Shown here piece after piece: positions 53,419 through 61,496 of a stretch of DNA of 64,000 nucleotides. Under the pieces are notes generated by a model. It was not told the DNA's origin, did not search any database, and worked only from the letters and a program-made list of their open reading frames with translations. The stretch comes from Pelagibacteraceae bacterium AG-422-B15 (GTDB lineage: Bacteria; Pseudomonadota; Alphaproteobacteria; Pelagibacterales; AG-422-B15): assembly GCA_905182345.1 (NCBI GenBank), contig CAJJBG010000015.1, positions 1-64,000 of the forward strand. Reading direction: 5' to 3'. Numbering within the stretch: the stretch's first letter is position 1; the number at the start of each line of letters is the position of its first letter. The position numbers and the translations under genes were made by a program.

Positions 53419-54699
53419 TTAGTCTCTAATAGAGTAAGCAACAACACCAACTTCAGATTTATCAGTTCCAATTTTTTCTGCTTCAGCACTAATTCTTAAC
53501 CCGATAGTTTGCTTAATCAGTAAAAGTATTATGTATGAAATTACAAACACAAAGATAGATACAGAAAATAAACCAATAAACTGGGTTCCATATGAAGTAC
53601 CAGGAGTTGTCCACGGAACAATTAAAGTGCCCCAAATACCAGCAAATAAATGCACTGGTATAGCTCCAACCACATCATCAATTTTTAATGAGTTTAAAAT
53701 ACCTGTACCCACATACATAATTGCACCACCAACAGCGCCAATTAAAATTGCTTCTATTGGGCTTGCGTATAATGGCGCTGCAGTAATTGAAACCAACCCT
53801 GCAAGAGCTCCGTTTAACATCATAATGATATCTGTCTTGCCACCAATTACACGAGTTATCAAGGCGCCAATTACACAGCCACCACAACCAGCAAGCTGAG
53901 TGTTCATAAATATTGTAGACATTGCATTTGCATCCTCAAATGACCCAAGAGCTAATTGAGAGCCACCATTAAAGCCATACCAACCCATCCATAAAATAAA
54001 TGTTCCAAGTGTAACAAGTGGTATTGATGATGCAGCAAAAGGTTCCATAGATTGAATCTCACCTTTATTACTAAAACGTCCTAAGCGTGGCCCTAATAAA
54101 AGCACCCCTGCTAGAGCTGCCGAGCCGCCAACCGCATGTACAAGTGTTGAACCTGCAAAATCATAAAAACCAAGAGTAGCTAACCAACCACCGCCCCACT
54201 GCCAACCCATAGTAATAGGATAAATAAATCCACCTATTGCTGCTGCAAATAAAAAGAATGGCCAAATTTTAATTCGCTCCGCTACTGCACCAGAAACAAT
54301 TGATGCTGTCGCACAAACAAATAAAGTTTGGAAAAACCAAAATGATGCGGGTGCCCAGTTACCTTGTGGTGCAGACGTATCACTCCAGATAGCTAGTGTG
54401 CCTATGTAGCCACCTTCTGGGATTCCAAAACCAAGATTATAGCCAACTAAATAAAACATTACTGAAACGATTGCAAATTTTCCAATATTCTTGGCAGCAA
54501 TTGTTGTAACACTTTTTGTTGTTACCAAGCCTGACTCTAACATGCAAAATCCTGCTGCCATCCACATGACTAAAAAACCACAAACTAAAAATGAAAAAGT
54601 GTTAAAAATATATGCCACTTCTGTGTCAATTTCAGCAAAAGCTGATGGCATAAATAATGACGATAAAATAATTGTTAAAATAATAATGCGATTAATCAT
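53419..54699 (-). CDS. amt: Ammonium transporter (copy 1)
   Basis: A 426-residue Amt/Rh-family channel with a cleavable-looking N-terminal signal and about 11 helices. The twin pore histidines are in STLVHAVGGSAAL (about 183-195) and AIPVHLFAGIWG (about 340-351). Also present are MLESGLVTTKSVTTIAAKN and ITMGWQWGGGWLATLG. It has the C-terminal GVVAYSIRD shared with copy 2. It imports ammonium or ammonia. No glnK/glnB gene, the usual partner, is adjacent. The ATG follows a GGGAC ribosome site. It is downstream of copy 2 on the same strand. Confidence 0.94.
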   Translation of the reverse strand: MINRIIILTIILSSLFMPSAFAEIDTEVAYIFNTFSFLVCGFLVMWMAAGFCMLESGLVTTKSVTTIAAKNIGKFAIVSVMFYLVGYNLGFGIPEGGYIGTLAIWSDTSAPQGNWAPASFWFFQTLFVCATASIVSGAVAERIKIWPFFLFAAAIGGFIYPITMGWQWGGGWLATLGFYDFAGSTLVHAVGGSAALAGVLLLGPRLGRFSNKGEIQSMEPFAASSIPLVTLGTFILWMGWYGFNGGSQLALGSFEDANAMSTIFMNTQLAGCGGCVIGALITRVIGGKTDIIMMLNGALAGLVSITAAPLYASPIEAILIGAVGGAIMYVGTGILNSLKIDDVVGAIPVHLFAGIWGTLIVPWTTPGTSYGTQFIGLFSVSIFVFVISYIILLLIKQTIGLRISAEAEKIGTDKSEVGVVAYSIRD

Positions 54700-54810
54700 A
54701 GTGAGTCCCTTATTTAATTTCTAGACCTACAAGAAAATAAAAACTAAGTAGTGACCACTATGAACTGCTGCCAGAATGGCACTAAAGATAAAATTTACTA
54801 GTTTTAGGTA

Positions 54811-54851
54811 GAAGCAGACTCTCATGAAATAAGGGATGGAGAGTCTACTTC
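54811..54851. other. 13-bp inverted repeat between the two amt genes
   Basis: The arms GAAGCAGACTCTC (54811-54823) and GAGAGTCTACTTC (54839-54851) pair over 13 bases with one G-T wobble and a 15-base loop. No T-run follows on the minus strand, so it is an atypical terminator or a processing/RNA-stability hairpin at the 3' end of amt copy 2. Confidence 0.65.
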
Positions 54852-54868
54852 TTAACTAACAGAAAGAG

Positions 54869-56137
54869 TTAGTCTCTTATTGAGTAAGCTATCACGCCTG
54901 TCTCAACAATATCTGTACCTTCTTTTTGGGCTTCATCACTTAGTCGTATTCCAATTGTTGCATTCATAATCATCCAAATTATATATGAAACAACAAACAC
55001 GGCAGCTACAACTGAAGCTGTGCCAAGCAACTGGGTACCAAAGTTTGTATCACTATTTGATAATGGTACAGCCAATGTTCCAAATATACCTGCTAATAAA
55101 TGTACAGGTATAGCTCCAACTACATCATCAATTTTTAACTTTGTTAAAACCTCTGTACCTATGATTACAACCAAACCACCCACAGCACCAATTGCAATTG
55201 CTAGTCCTGGTGTTGGCATTAAAGGTTCAGCAGTAATTGCAACCAAGCCTCCCAAGGCCCCGTTTAACATCATAACTACATCTGTTTTACCTTTCCACAA
55301 TCTAGTAACAACAGCACAAGCCATTACACCGGCACAAGCTGCAAGATTAGTGTTTATATAAATTGTACCAATAGCATTGATATCATCAAAAGTGCCCATT
55401 GCTAGTTGAGATCCACCATTAAAGCCAAACCAACCAAACCATAGTATAAAAGTACCAGCAGTTGCTAGTGGAATAGATGAGCTTGCAAATGGAATGAGTT
55501 TACCACCGTCAAACCTACCTAATCTTGGTCCAAGAATAATTGCACCAGCTAAGGCCGCAGCACCGCCAGCAGCATGCACTAAAGTTGAGCCAGCAAAGTC
55601 AGAAAATCCTGCTACAGATAACCATCCGCCGCCCCACTGCCAACCCATAGTAATAGGATAAATAATTCCAGTTAAAATTGCAGTGAATAAAAAGAAGGGC
55701 CAGATTTTAATTCTTTCAGCTAAAGTTCCTGAAACAATTGAGGCTGTTGTTGCACAAAATACCATCTGGAAAAACCAGTCAGAACTAGCTGAATAACCAT
55801 CCGCTAATGCAGAGCCATCAGTCCAAATTGAGAAGGAGCCAATATAACCACCTTCTGGAATGCCATATGCAAGATTATAGCCTACAAGCCAGAACATCAT
55901 TCCAGCAATTGAGTATAAGCCGATATTTTTAGCAGCAATGGCTGATACACTTTTAGATGTAACAAGTCCTGATTCTAGCATACAGAATCCTAGTGCCATC
56001 AACATCACTAAGAATCCAGATACTAGAAATAGGAAACTATTTAAAATATAAGCTGTTTCTTCTGCAACTTCAGCAAAAGCTGTAGATACAAATAGTGATA
56101 AGAAAACTATTGTTAAAGATAAGGTTCGTTTAAACAT
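54869..56137 (-). CDS. amt: Ammonium transporter (copy 2)
   Basis: A 422-residue Amt-family protein with a signal-like N-terminus and about 11 helices. The pore histidines are in STLVHAAGGAAAL (about 184-196) and AIPVHLLAGIFG (about 337-348), in the same context as copy 1. The two proteins share most of their length and end in nearly the same nine residues (YSIRD), so they are tandem paralogues. The ATG at 56137 follows GGAG 8 bases upstream. Different affinity or regulation of the two copies is a reasonable guess but nothing shows it. Confidence 0.94.
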   Translation of the reverse strand: MFKRTLSLTIVFLSLFVSTAFAEVAEETAYILNSFLFLVSGFLVMLMALGFCMLESGLVTSKSVSAIAAKNIGLYSIAGMMFWLVGYNLAYGIPEGGYIGSFSIWTDGSALADGYSASSDWFFQMVFCATTASIVSGTLAERIKIWPFFLFTAILTGIIYPITMGWQWGGGWLSVAGFSDFAGSTLVHAAGGAAALAGAIILGPRLGRFDGGKLIPFASSSIPLATAGTFILWFGWFGFNGGSQLAMGTFDDINAIGTIYINTNLAACAGVMACAVVTRLWKGKTDVVMMLNGALGGLVAITAEPLMPTPGLAIAIGAVGGLVVIIGTEVLTKLKIDDVVGAIPVHLLAGIFGTLAVPLSNSDTNFGTQLLGTASVVAAVFVVSYIIWMIMNATIGIRLSDEAQKEGTDIVETGVIAYSIRD

Positions 56138-56477
56138 TTTTTTTTCTCCATTGATTAATTTAATAAATTAAATATCACTTAAAAATGTTGCTTCTCAATT
56201 ATCTTTGTATGCCAAACTGTCAGAAAGAAATGCATAAGCAGCTAAAAAATAAGTATAGATTTTATTTACTTGCTCTGAATTCCATCGTTTGGTGAGTAGT
56301 TTCATGGCCTGATTTTTGTTATGGCTCCTGCTTTATATAATTCTATTTCTGGGTGCTGAGGTATTTGAGTTATAAACAACTATTTTATTTTCAGTAACAA
56401 CTGAATTTTAAATAACGACCATCTAATTCAAAAATAATTTTCTTAGTATTGTTAACAGTTATAAAAGCTGCCGAGTA
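56138..56477. other. 340-base intergenic region upstream of amt copy 2
   Basis: This gap holds the leader of amt copy 2, including its GGAG ribosome site. I found no convincing sigma-54 (GG-N10-GC) site, terminator or known riboswitch. One short minus-strand ORF of 36 codons (listed separately) lies within it. The DUF3604 stop codon bounds the far end. Confidence 0.5.
56195..56305 (-). CDS. Possible 36-residue ORF in the amt leader
   Basis: On the minus strand an ATG at 56305 opens 36 codons ending in TGA 57 bases before the amt copy 2 start. The product begins MKLLTKRWNSEQVNKIY and continues with TYFLAAYAFLSDSLAYKDN. Its only ribosome-site candidate is too close or too far. It could be a leader peptide or chance. 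I do not recognise it. Confidence 0.25.
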   Translation of the reverse strand: MKLLTKRWNSEQVNKIYTYFLAAYAFLSDSLAYKDN

Positions 56478-58859
56478 TTATTTATAGTCAATATATATCG
56501 GTGAAGACCAAGCTCTTGGTTCATCTAACTCTGAGCAAGCATCGACATCTGCTGGCATTCTCCAATCTCGGGTACATAGATTGATGCTAATACAGTTGCC
56601 TTCAGAGTCCCGTTCGCATCTAGCGCCTTTAGTATTAATTTGCAGCGATGGTTCTTCAATTGCTCTTACGTAATAACTCGTATCGATTTTAGATGATGCA
56701 AACTCATTGTCTGTAAAGTTAAATTCACAACCCACTTGGTTTTCAGGGCAATTATGAACAAGCCAAGGATCTTGTATACGATCTACAACTGGTTGATTTT
56801 CATATTCTTGTGGCATAACACGAACTACTTCTATTCGAGTTATTGCTTTCCTTATGTCGCTTGGATTGTAACATTCGTTATAACAAAGTTGTTCAATACG
56901 CTCTGCACCAAGTGCTGTATAAGCATCTTCAGGGCAGCCTTCTTTTTGCTCAAATGAGCCCATAGCCTTTACTTCGAAAGTTGGATTATTGTTTTGTTCG
57001 CTTACTGCACCCATGGGAATTTTTTCGTTTCCTTTCAGCATATTAAACCAAAGTAATATTCTAGGTCCACTAGTTGCATATGTCTCATGGCGTTTAAAAG
57101 CATTCCAAATTTGTTCTTTTGAGCGACCTTCTGAATGAACAGCTGCTAATCCACCAGTTTGCAGAAAACCTCTTTGTCTTTCAAACTCAATTGTATTAAA
57201 GCCCAATTTAAGATCTGATGTTTCATATTCAATCGGTCTATCATCTGATATATAATTTTCTGTTACTGGATCAACAAAATCTCTATCTTGTAAATCATAA
57301 GTTGGACCATGAAGAAGTTTATCTACAAGTTCTGATGTAGGACCTGTAAAGTCTATGTTGTTTCCAAAAAGTTCCTTGTAGCCTGAGCCAGGTGAGGCTT
57401 GGTGATTATCACTTGAAGAAATAAAACCATATCGAAAACGATGCTTAGTTCCATCTTCATTGAATTTAGTCAGCGCCATACCATATTGAGCACTTCCTCC
57501 GGGAACATAGTTAAAAGCAGGGGCAAAGCAATCGGTGCACTGACCTGAGTCTTGTCTTTCTAACAAACTAAAATGTGGCACAACTTGAAATCCATTGCGG
57601 CCTTTATTTGCTACCTCTTTTTCAGTATACTTTCTTCTCTTATCACACTCAATTATACCTGCCCCTGTTTCAATACAGCGATCATAAATTACTTGGCCTG
57701 CTCTTGCACAAATTGGTGTAAATGTTAGTGATGGTGATGGGCAGGTCTGTGTACCAATGTCAAAAGCTTTGCCATCATCATCTGTAAAAATACCCTTTTC
57801 TGTATCGGCATAACCATCTTGCAGACCAAAATACCTATCTAATATTAATTCGCCTTCTCTAACTATATTAGCAGCTCGCCAAGGCCTATACTCTTCTGAA
57901 TTTCCATGCCCTGAATGCATTTCAAGCAAATCAAATTGTTGAGGGTATTGTTTTGAAAGTTCTAACCCCTTATCAAGCGTGTATGCTTTAGGAGTATAAA
58001 AACCCCAAGTTTGTCCGTGTGGAATAATTAAATAATCTTTTGTATGTTCTTCAATTTTATTAGCTAGTGATAGCGGTGTAATTGCTTCTTCATGACAATT
58101 GAGTGGCAAGTCTTTTGATAAAACATCCGCTGAGCAAATTGGAACCTTTTTTGTCTCAGAAATATATCTTCTAAAATCATTATAATTTTTAAAATTTTCT
58201 ATATCTATAAATGGAAATGCTAATGCTGGCCATATAGGCGCATTATCAAGCAATGCATCACGTGCTACACTTTGAGATGCAATTGCTCTAGGTGGCAGTA
58301 ATTCATCTGCCTCATCTTTAAGAATAACATTGTGATGACCCCAGTGTGTATTTCTAGTAGCACCTACTTGAGTCCACTCCCAACCAATAAAAGCGACACA
58401 ATCTGGGTTTGTTTTGTCTGCAGATAGTGCATTACATTTCCTAACAGTCTCTTTTGTTTCTTGCCAACGTTTTGGAGTAGTAGCTTCCGCATGGTCTGTT
58501 ATTGCCCAGAAATCAATTGCTGAACAGTGGCGAGCAAAATCACAAGCATCAGCAACTGGATGGACTCCTGTGCCACCGACTATAGGTAAATTACCTTGGT
58601 GAGCATCAGCAGAAAATGTTGAGTGCACATGTAAATCTCCAAATAAGATTTGTTTATTCGATGGCACATCTAAATCATTTTTTGCATTATTTTGTTTATC
58701 TATTTTATTCTCAACAAACTGAGCTGTATTTGAAATTCCGGTTATTTCACCGGGCCCAAGATCTTCGCTAAATAATGTGAAGTTAATAATCACTATCATT
58801 GAAAATAAAAACAACAGGACTAGTGATATAAAATATATAATGATACGCTTAATAGTCAT
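56478..58859 (-). CDS. DUF3604-family membrane-anchored PHP-like hydrolase
   Basis: A 793-residue protein with one N-terminal membrane helix (residues 9-27). Metal-binding PHP-like motifs are FGDLHVHSTFSADAH (about 73-87) and DFWAITDHAEATTPKRW (about 115-131). Later motifs are IGWEWTQVG, LEMHSGHGNSEEYRPW and FISSSDNHQASPGSGYKE. The C-terminus carries IEVVRVMPQ and YVRAIEEPSLQINTKGARC (with other Cys pairs). DUF3604 proteins are thought to act as metallohydrolases; the substrate is unknown. It is divergent from the PPIase-like and HupE genes. Confidence 0.88.
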   Translation of the reverse strand: MTIKRIIIYFISLVLLFLFSMIVIINFTLFSEDLGPGEITGISNTAQFVENKIDKQNNAKNDLDVPSNKQILFGDLHVHSTFSADAHQGNLPIVGGTGVHPVADACDFARHCSAIDFWAITDHAEATTPKRWQETKETVRKCNALSADKTNPDCVAFIGWEWTQVGATRNTHWGHHNVILKDEADELLPPRAIASQSVARDALLDNAPIWPALAFPFIDIENFKNYNDFRRYISETKKVPICSADVLSKDLPLNCHEEAITPLSLANKIEEHTKDYLIIPHGQTWGFYTPKAYTLDKGLELSKQYPQQFDLLEMHSGHGNSEEYRPWRAANIVREGELILDRYFGLQDGYADTEKGIFTDDDGKAFDIGTQTCPSPSLTFTPICARAGQVIYDRCIETGAGIIECDKRRKYTEKEVANKGRNGFQVVPHFSLLERQDSGQCTDCFAPAFNYVPGGSAQYGMALTKFNEDGTKHRFRYGFISSSDNHQASPGSGYKELFGNNIDFTGPTSELVDKLLHGPTYDLQDRDFVDPVTENYISDDRPIEYETSDLKLGFNTIEFERQRGFLQTGGLAAVHSEGRSKEQIWNAFKRHETYATSGPRILLWFNMLKGNEKIPMGAVSEQNNNPTFEVKAMGSFEQKEGCPEDAYTALGAERIEQLCYNECYNPSDIRKAITRIEVVRVMPQEYENQPVVDRIQDPWLVHNCPENQVGCEFNFTDNEFASSKIDTSYYVRAIEEPSLQINTKGARCERDSEGNCISINLCTRDWRMPADVDACSELDEPRAWSSPIYIDYK

Positions 58860-58900
58860 AAAACCTAAATCTAAAAGTTAATTAAGAAGAGACTAGACTA

Positions 58901-59827
58901 TTGACTCTTACTACGTCAATTTATAAAAAAATGCTAAAAAATAAAAATATATTTCTATTTATCCTGTCTTTATTTATAGGTTTATTGCTCTTAGGGATTG
59001 ATATTTTTACCCTTCAATCAACTAAGCAGCCTTTAAACAGTAAGGCGATTGCTAAAGTAAATAATCAATATATCAATGAAGACCAATTCTTGAAATATGC
59101 AGTTTCTTTAGGGGCAGATTTTAGAGCTGAAGAAGATCAAGAATTAATAGATCTTGTTTTAGAAAGAATGATAGAAGAAGAACTTCTTGTACAGCGGGCA
59201 ATAGAATTAAAATTACATCATCAGGATATTCAAGTTCGAAAAGTATTAATAGAACAAATTATAGAATTTATTTTACAGCTAGACAATTCAAATCCTAGTG
59301 ATTTAGAGTTAGAAAAATTTTTTACTGATAATATTAATAGGTACAACTCTAATTCAGATATCAAAATAGAAACTATTTTTATTAAGTCGATGAATCAAGA
59401 CTCTGCAATGCTAGGGAGCAAGTATGATTTTCAATTTCATCAGAGTAAATTTGATATCATTTATGATCATATTGAGAAAAATGATTTCGCAACTGCGCAA
59501 ACATTATTTTCAGATCCTCAATTTATGTCTATTCCTAAACAATTTATAAAATTAAAAGATTGTATTAAATATGTTGGCCCAAGCATTTGTAAAGAAATAA
59601 AAAGCATGCAAGTTAATTCTATAAGCTCGCCAACATTTTATAATAATGGTTTTTATATTTTTAAAATGATTGATATTAAAAAACAAGAAGTGACTCTAGC
59701 TGACTTTTTAAAATTTAAAGAGCAAGTATCATTTGATTATAAAAATTCTAAAGATGATCAGTCTTTTATTGACTATATTGAATTTTTAAAATCTAGAGCA
59801 ATAATTACTAGATATGATGAACAATGA
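58901..59827 (+). CDS. Membrane-anchored peptidyl-prolyl isomerase-like protein
   Basis: A 308-residue SurA/parvulin-type protein with one N-terminal membrane helix (about 15-35). A SurA-N-like region follows: AIAKVNNQYINEDQFLKYA, then ELIDLVLERMIEEELLVQRAIE (in part). The rest is a divergent domain containing KIETIFIKSMNQDSA and FKMIDIKKQEVTLADFLKFK. I do not see a well conserved parvulin catalytic core, so isomerase activity is uncertain. The start is TTG at 58901; ATG at 58931 is an alternative. It overlaps the HupE gene by 4 bases. This pairing with HupE/UreJ and DUF3604 occurs in other marine proteobacteria as I recall. Confidence 0.75.
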   Translation: MTLTTSIYKKMLKNKNIFLFILSLFIGLLLLGIDIFTLQSTKQPLNSKAIAKVNNQYINEDQFLKYAVSLGADFRAEEDQELIDLVLERMIEEELLVQRAIELKLHHQDIQVRKVLIEQIIEFILQLDNSNPSDLELEKFFTDNINRYNSNSDIKIETIFIKSMNQDSAMLGSKYDFQFHQSKFDIIYDHIEKNDFATAQTLFSDPQFMSIPKQFIKLKDCIKYVGPSICKEIKSMQVNSISSPTFYNNGFYIFKMIDIKKQEVTLADFLKFKEQVSFDYKNSKDDQSFIDYIEFLKSRAIITRYDEQ

Positions 59828-61047
59828 GAAACATAATTTTTTCATTATTAGTGCTATTTATAAGTAGCCAAACTGCTTCTGCTCACTATTTCAGCGAGTC
59901 CTATTCAAATTGGATTATAAACAAGCATAAGATTTCAGCAAATTTCTCAATTTTAAAACTTGAGGCTACACGAATACTACAAATAGATAGCTATCAGGAA
60001 TTAGGCAAAGAAGGCAATTTGTCAGAAGGCGAGGTATTTTTAGAATATTTTAAAGAAAGAATAGCTGTATTTAGCACTGGTGTTAAATGCAAGTCTGATA
60101 AGCAAGCTACATTAGTTAATGGAAAAGAAGAATACCTTAATATTGAAATTTCATTTCTATGCAGTAGTTCCAATCAAATAAAGATTATTAACAATGTGCT
60201 TTTTGATATAGCACAAAGCCACGTACATTTGAGTAGAATTAAAATGAATGATGATATTCTTGAAAAAGCTTTGTTTTATAATGATCAGACTATTGAAGTT
60301 GATGATTTAATTGATACTAACGATATAACTTTTTTTTCAAAAATTACTAAGTTTATTTATTCTGGTGTAATTCATATTTTATCTGGATTTGATCACTTGA
60401 TATTTTTATTAGGCTTACTAATCCTGATACAGAATATACGCCATATATTTATTGCAATTACTGGATTTACTATTGGTCACAGTATAACTTTGGCCTTAGC
60501 AGCACTGGATATTGTAGTGCCGAATACCTTCGTAATTGAAGCTCTAATTGGTTTTACTATTTTATTTATTTCTACTGAATATATGCTGAAGGAAGCACGA
60601 TCATATATACCTATATTAAGCATACTATTATTAATACTATTTTTTGTTGGATTAAGTACTCTCTTCTTAGAAATATCTATTTCTTTAATTAGCGTCATTG
60701 GGCTAATTTTATTAACTATAGGATATTTTGGTATTACCAGTTCTTTGACAAATAATGCTAACTTTAGAATAATTATAACCAGTTTATTTGGTCTAATTCA
60801 TGGTTTTGGATTTGGAGCTTTCTTGCTAAATTCAGATTTTGATAAATCTAATGCTATAGCTGCACTGTTTGGGTTTAATTTAGGAGTTGAGCTAGGTCAA
60901 ATTATATTTGTTTTAGTTTTTTTAATAATTTCAGGAATAGCGATAAGGTTTTTAACAGCCAACTCCTATATATATCTCATGAATACGTTAATGATAATGG
61001 TATCAAGCTTAGGATTTTACTGGTTTATTCAAAGGTTATACTTTTAG
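59824..61047 (+). CDS. HupE/UreJ-family membrane protein
   Basis: A 407-residue protein. It has a signal peptide (cleavage after TASA, about residue 20), a periplasmic N-terminal domain of about 150 residues, and a C-terminal membrane block with six or seven helices. The block has conserved histidines in SGFDHLIFLLGLLIL (about 187-201), FTIGHSITLALAALDI and LFGLIHGFGFGAFLL, as in HupE/UreJ. HupE relatives move nickel or act in urease/hydrogenase maturation in other bacteria, but no urease or hydrogenase gene is near, so the metal link is unproven. It overlaps the PPIase-like gene. Confidence 0.85.
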   Translation: MRNIIFSLLVLFISSQTASAHYFSESYSNWIINKHKISANFSILKLEATRILQIDSYQELGKEGNLSEGEVFLEYFKERIAVFSTGVKCKSDKQATLVNGKEEYLNIEISFLCSSSNQIKIINNVLFDIAQSHVHLSRIKMNDDILEKALFYNDQTIEVDDLIDTNDITFFSKITKFIYSGVIHILSGFDHLIFLLGLLILIQNIRHIFIAITGFTIGHSITLALAALDIVVPNTFVIEALIGFTILFISTEYMLKEARSYIPILSILLLILFFVGLSTLFLEISISLISVIGLILLTIGYFGITSSLTNNANFRIIITSLFGLIHGFGFGAFLLNSDFDKSNAIAALFGFNLGVELGQIIFVLVFLIISGIAIRFLTANSYIYLMNTLMIMVSSLGFYWFIQRLYF

Positions 61048-61493
61048 TTTATCTCTCGAATTAAAAGTATAAAAGTCATCACAATAACTATAGCTGACAA
61101 TGGAACTCGAATATTCAAAAACCAATATGGAGTGGCTTTCTTATTATATAAATAAAAATCATGCATTGACGCTACGAAAAAAGATATAATAATTAATGTT
61201 AGTGAGAAGACTAATGAATGAAGAACTAGCAATGCTGACCAAGCAATTAATGCAGGAGCCACTGATATAGTTAAGGGAAAGCTAATATTAAATAATTGAT
61301 CTGCTTTTGTTATAATCATACCCCATTGAATACCTCCAAGAAATGATGCAATAATTGCACCATAGGCCACAAAAAGATAAATTAAGAAATTATAAATTTG
61401 TTCTTCAGGTGGTGAAATAAAGTATGCTGCAAAAATTAAAATAAAAGGTAACAAACCTAAGGTAGCCAAGACTAATGATGCTCGTTGTCCCAT
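61044..61493 (-). CDS. DUF3429-family membrane protein
   Basis: A 149-residue protein with five predicted helices. The distinctive DUF3429 element is ASFLGGIQWGMIITKAD (about 49-65), followed by SVAPALIAWSALLV and the SFFVASMHDFYLY segment. Function is unknown in this family. It overlaps the end of the HupE gene by 4 bases, convergent, and is 3 bases downstream of the alkylsulfatase-like gene, with which it is probably co-transcribed. Confidence 0.82.
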   Translation of the reverse strand: MGQRASLVLATLGLLPFILIFAAYFISPPEEQIYNFLIYLFVAYGAIIASFLGGIQWGMIITKADQLFNISFPLTISVAPALIAWSALLVLHSLVFSLTLIIISFFVASMHDFYLYNKKATPYWFLNIRVPLSAIVIVMTFILLIREIN

Positions 61494-61496
61494 AAG

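Noticed and set aside
53531-53899. Plus-strand frame antisense to the first amt gene
   Set aside because: It is a mirror of a well conserved transporter gene; a similar mirror exists for the second copy at 55020-55361.
56138-56477. Sigma-54 promoter upstream of the amt genes
   Set aside because: A TTGGCAT is present, but the required GC at the right spacing is not.
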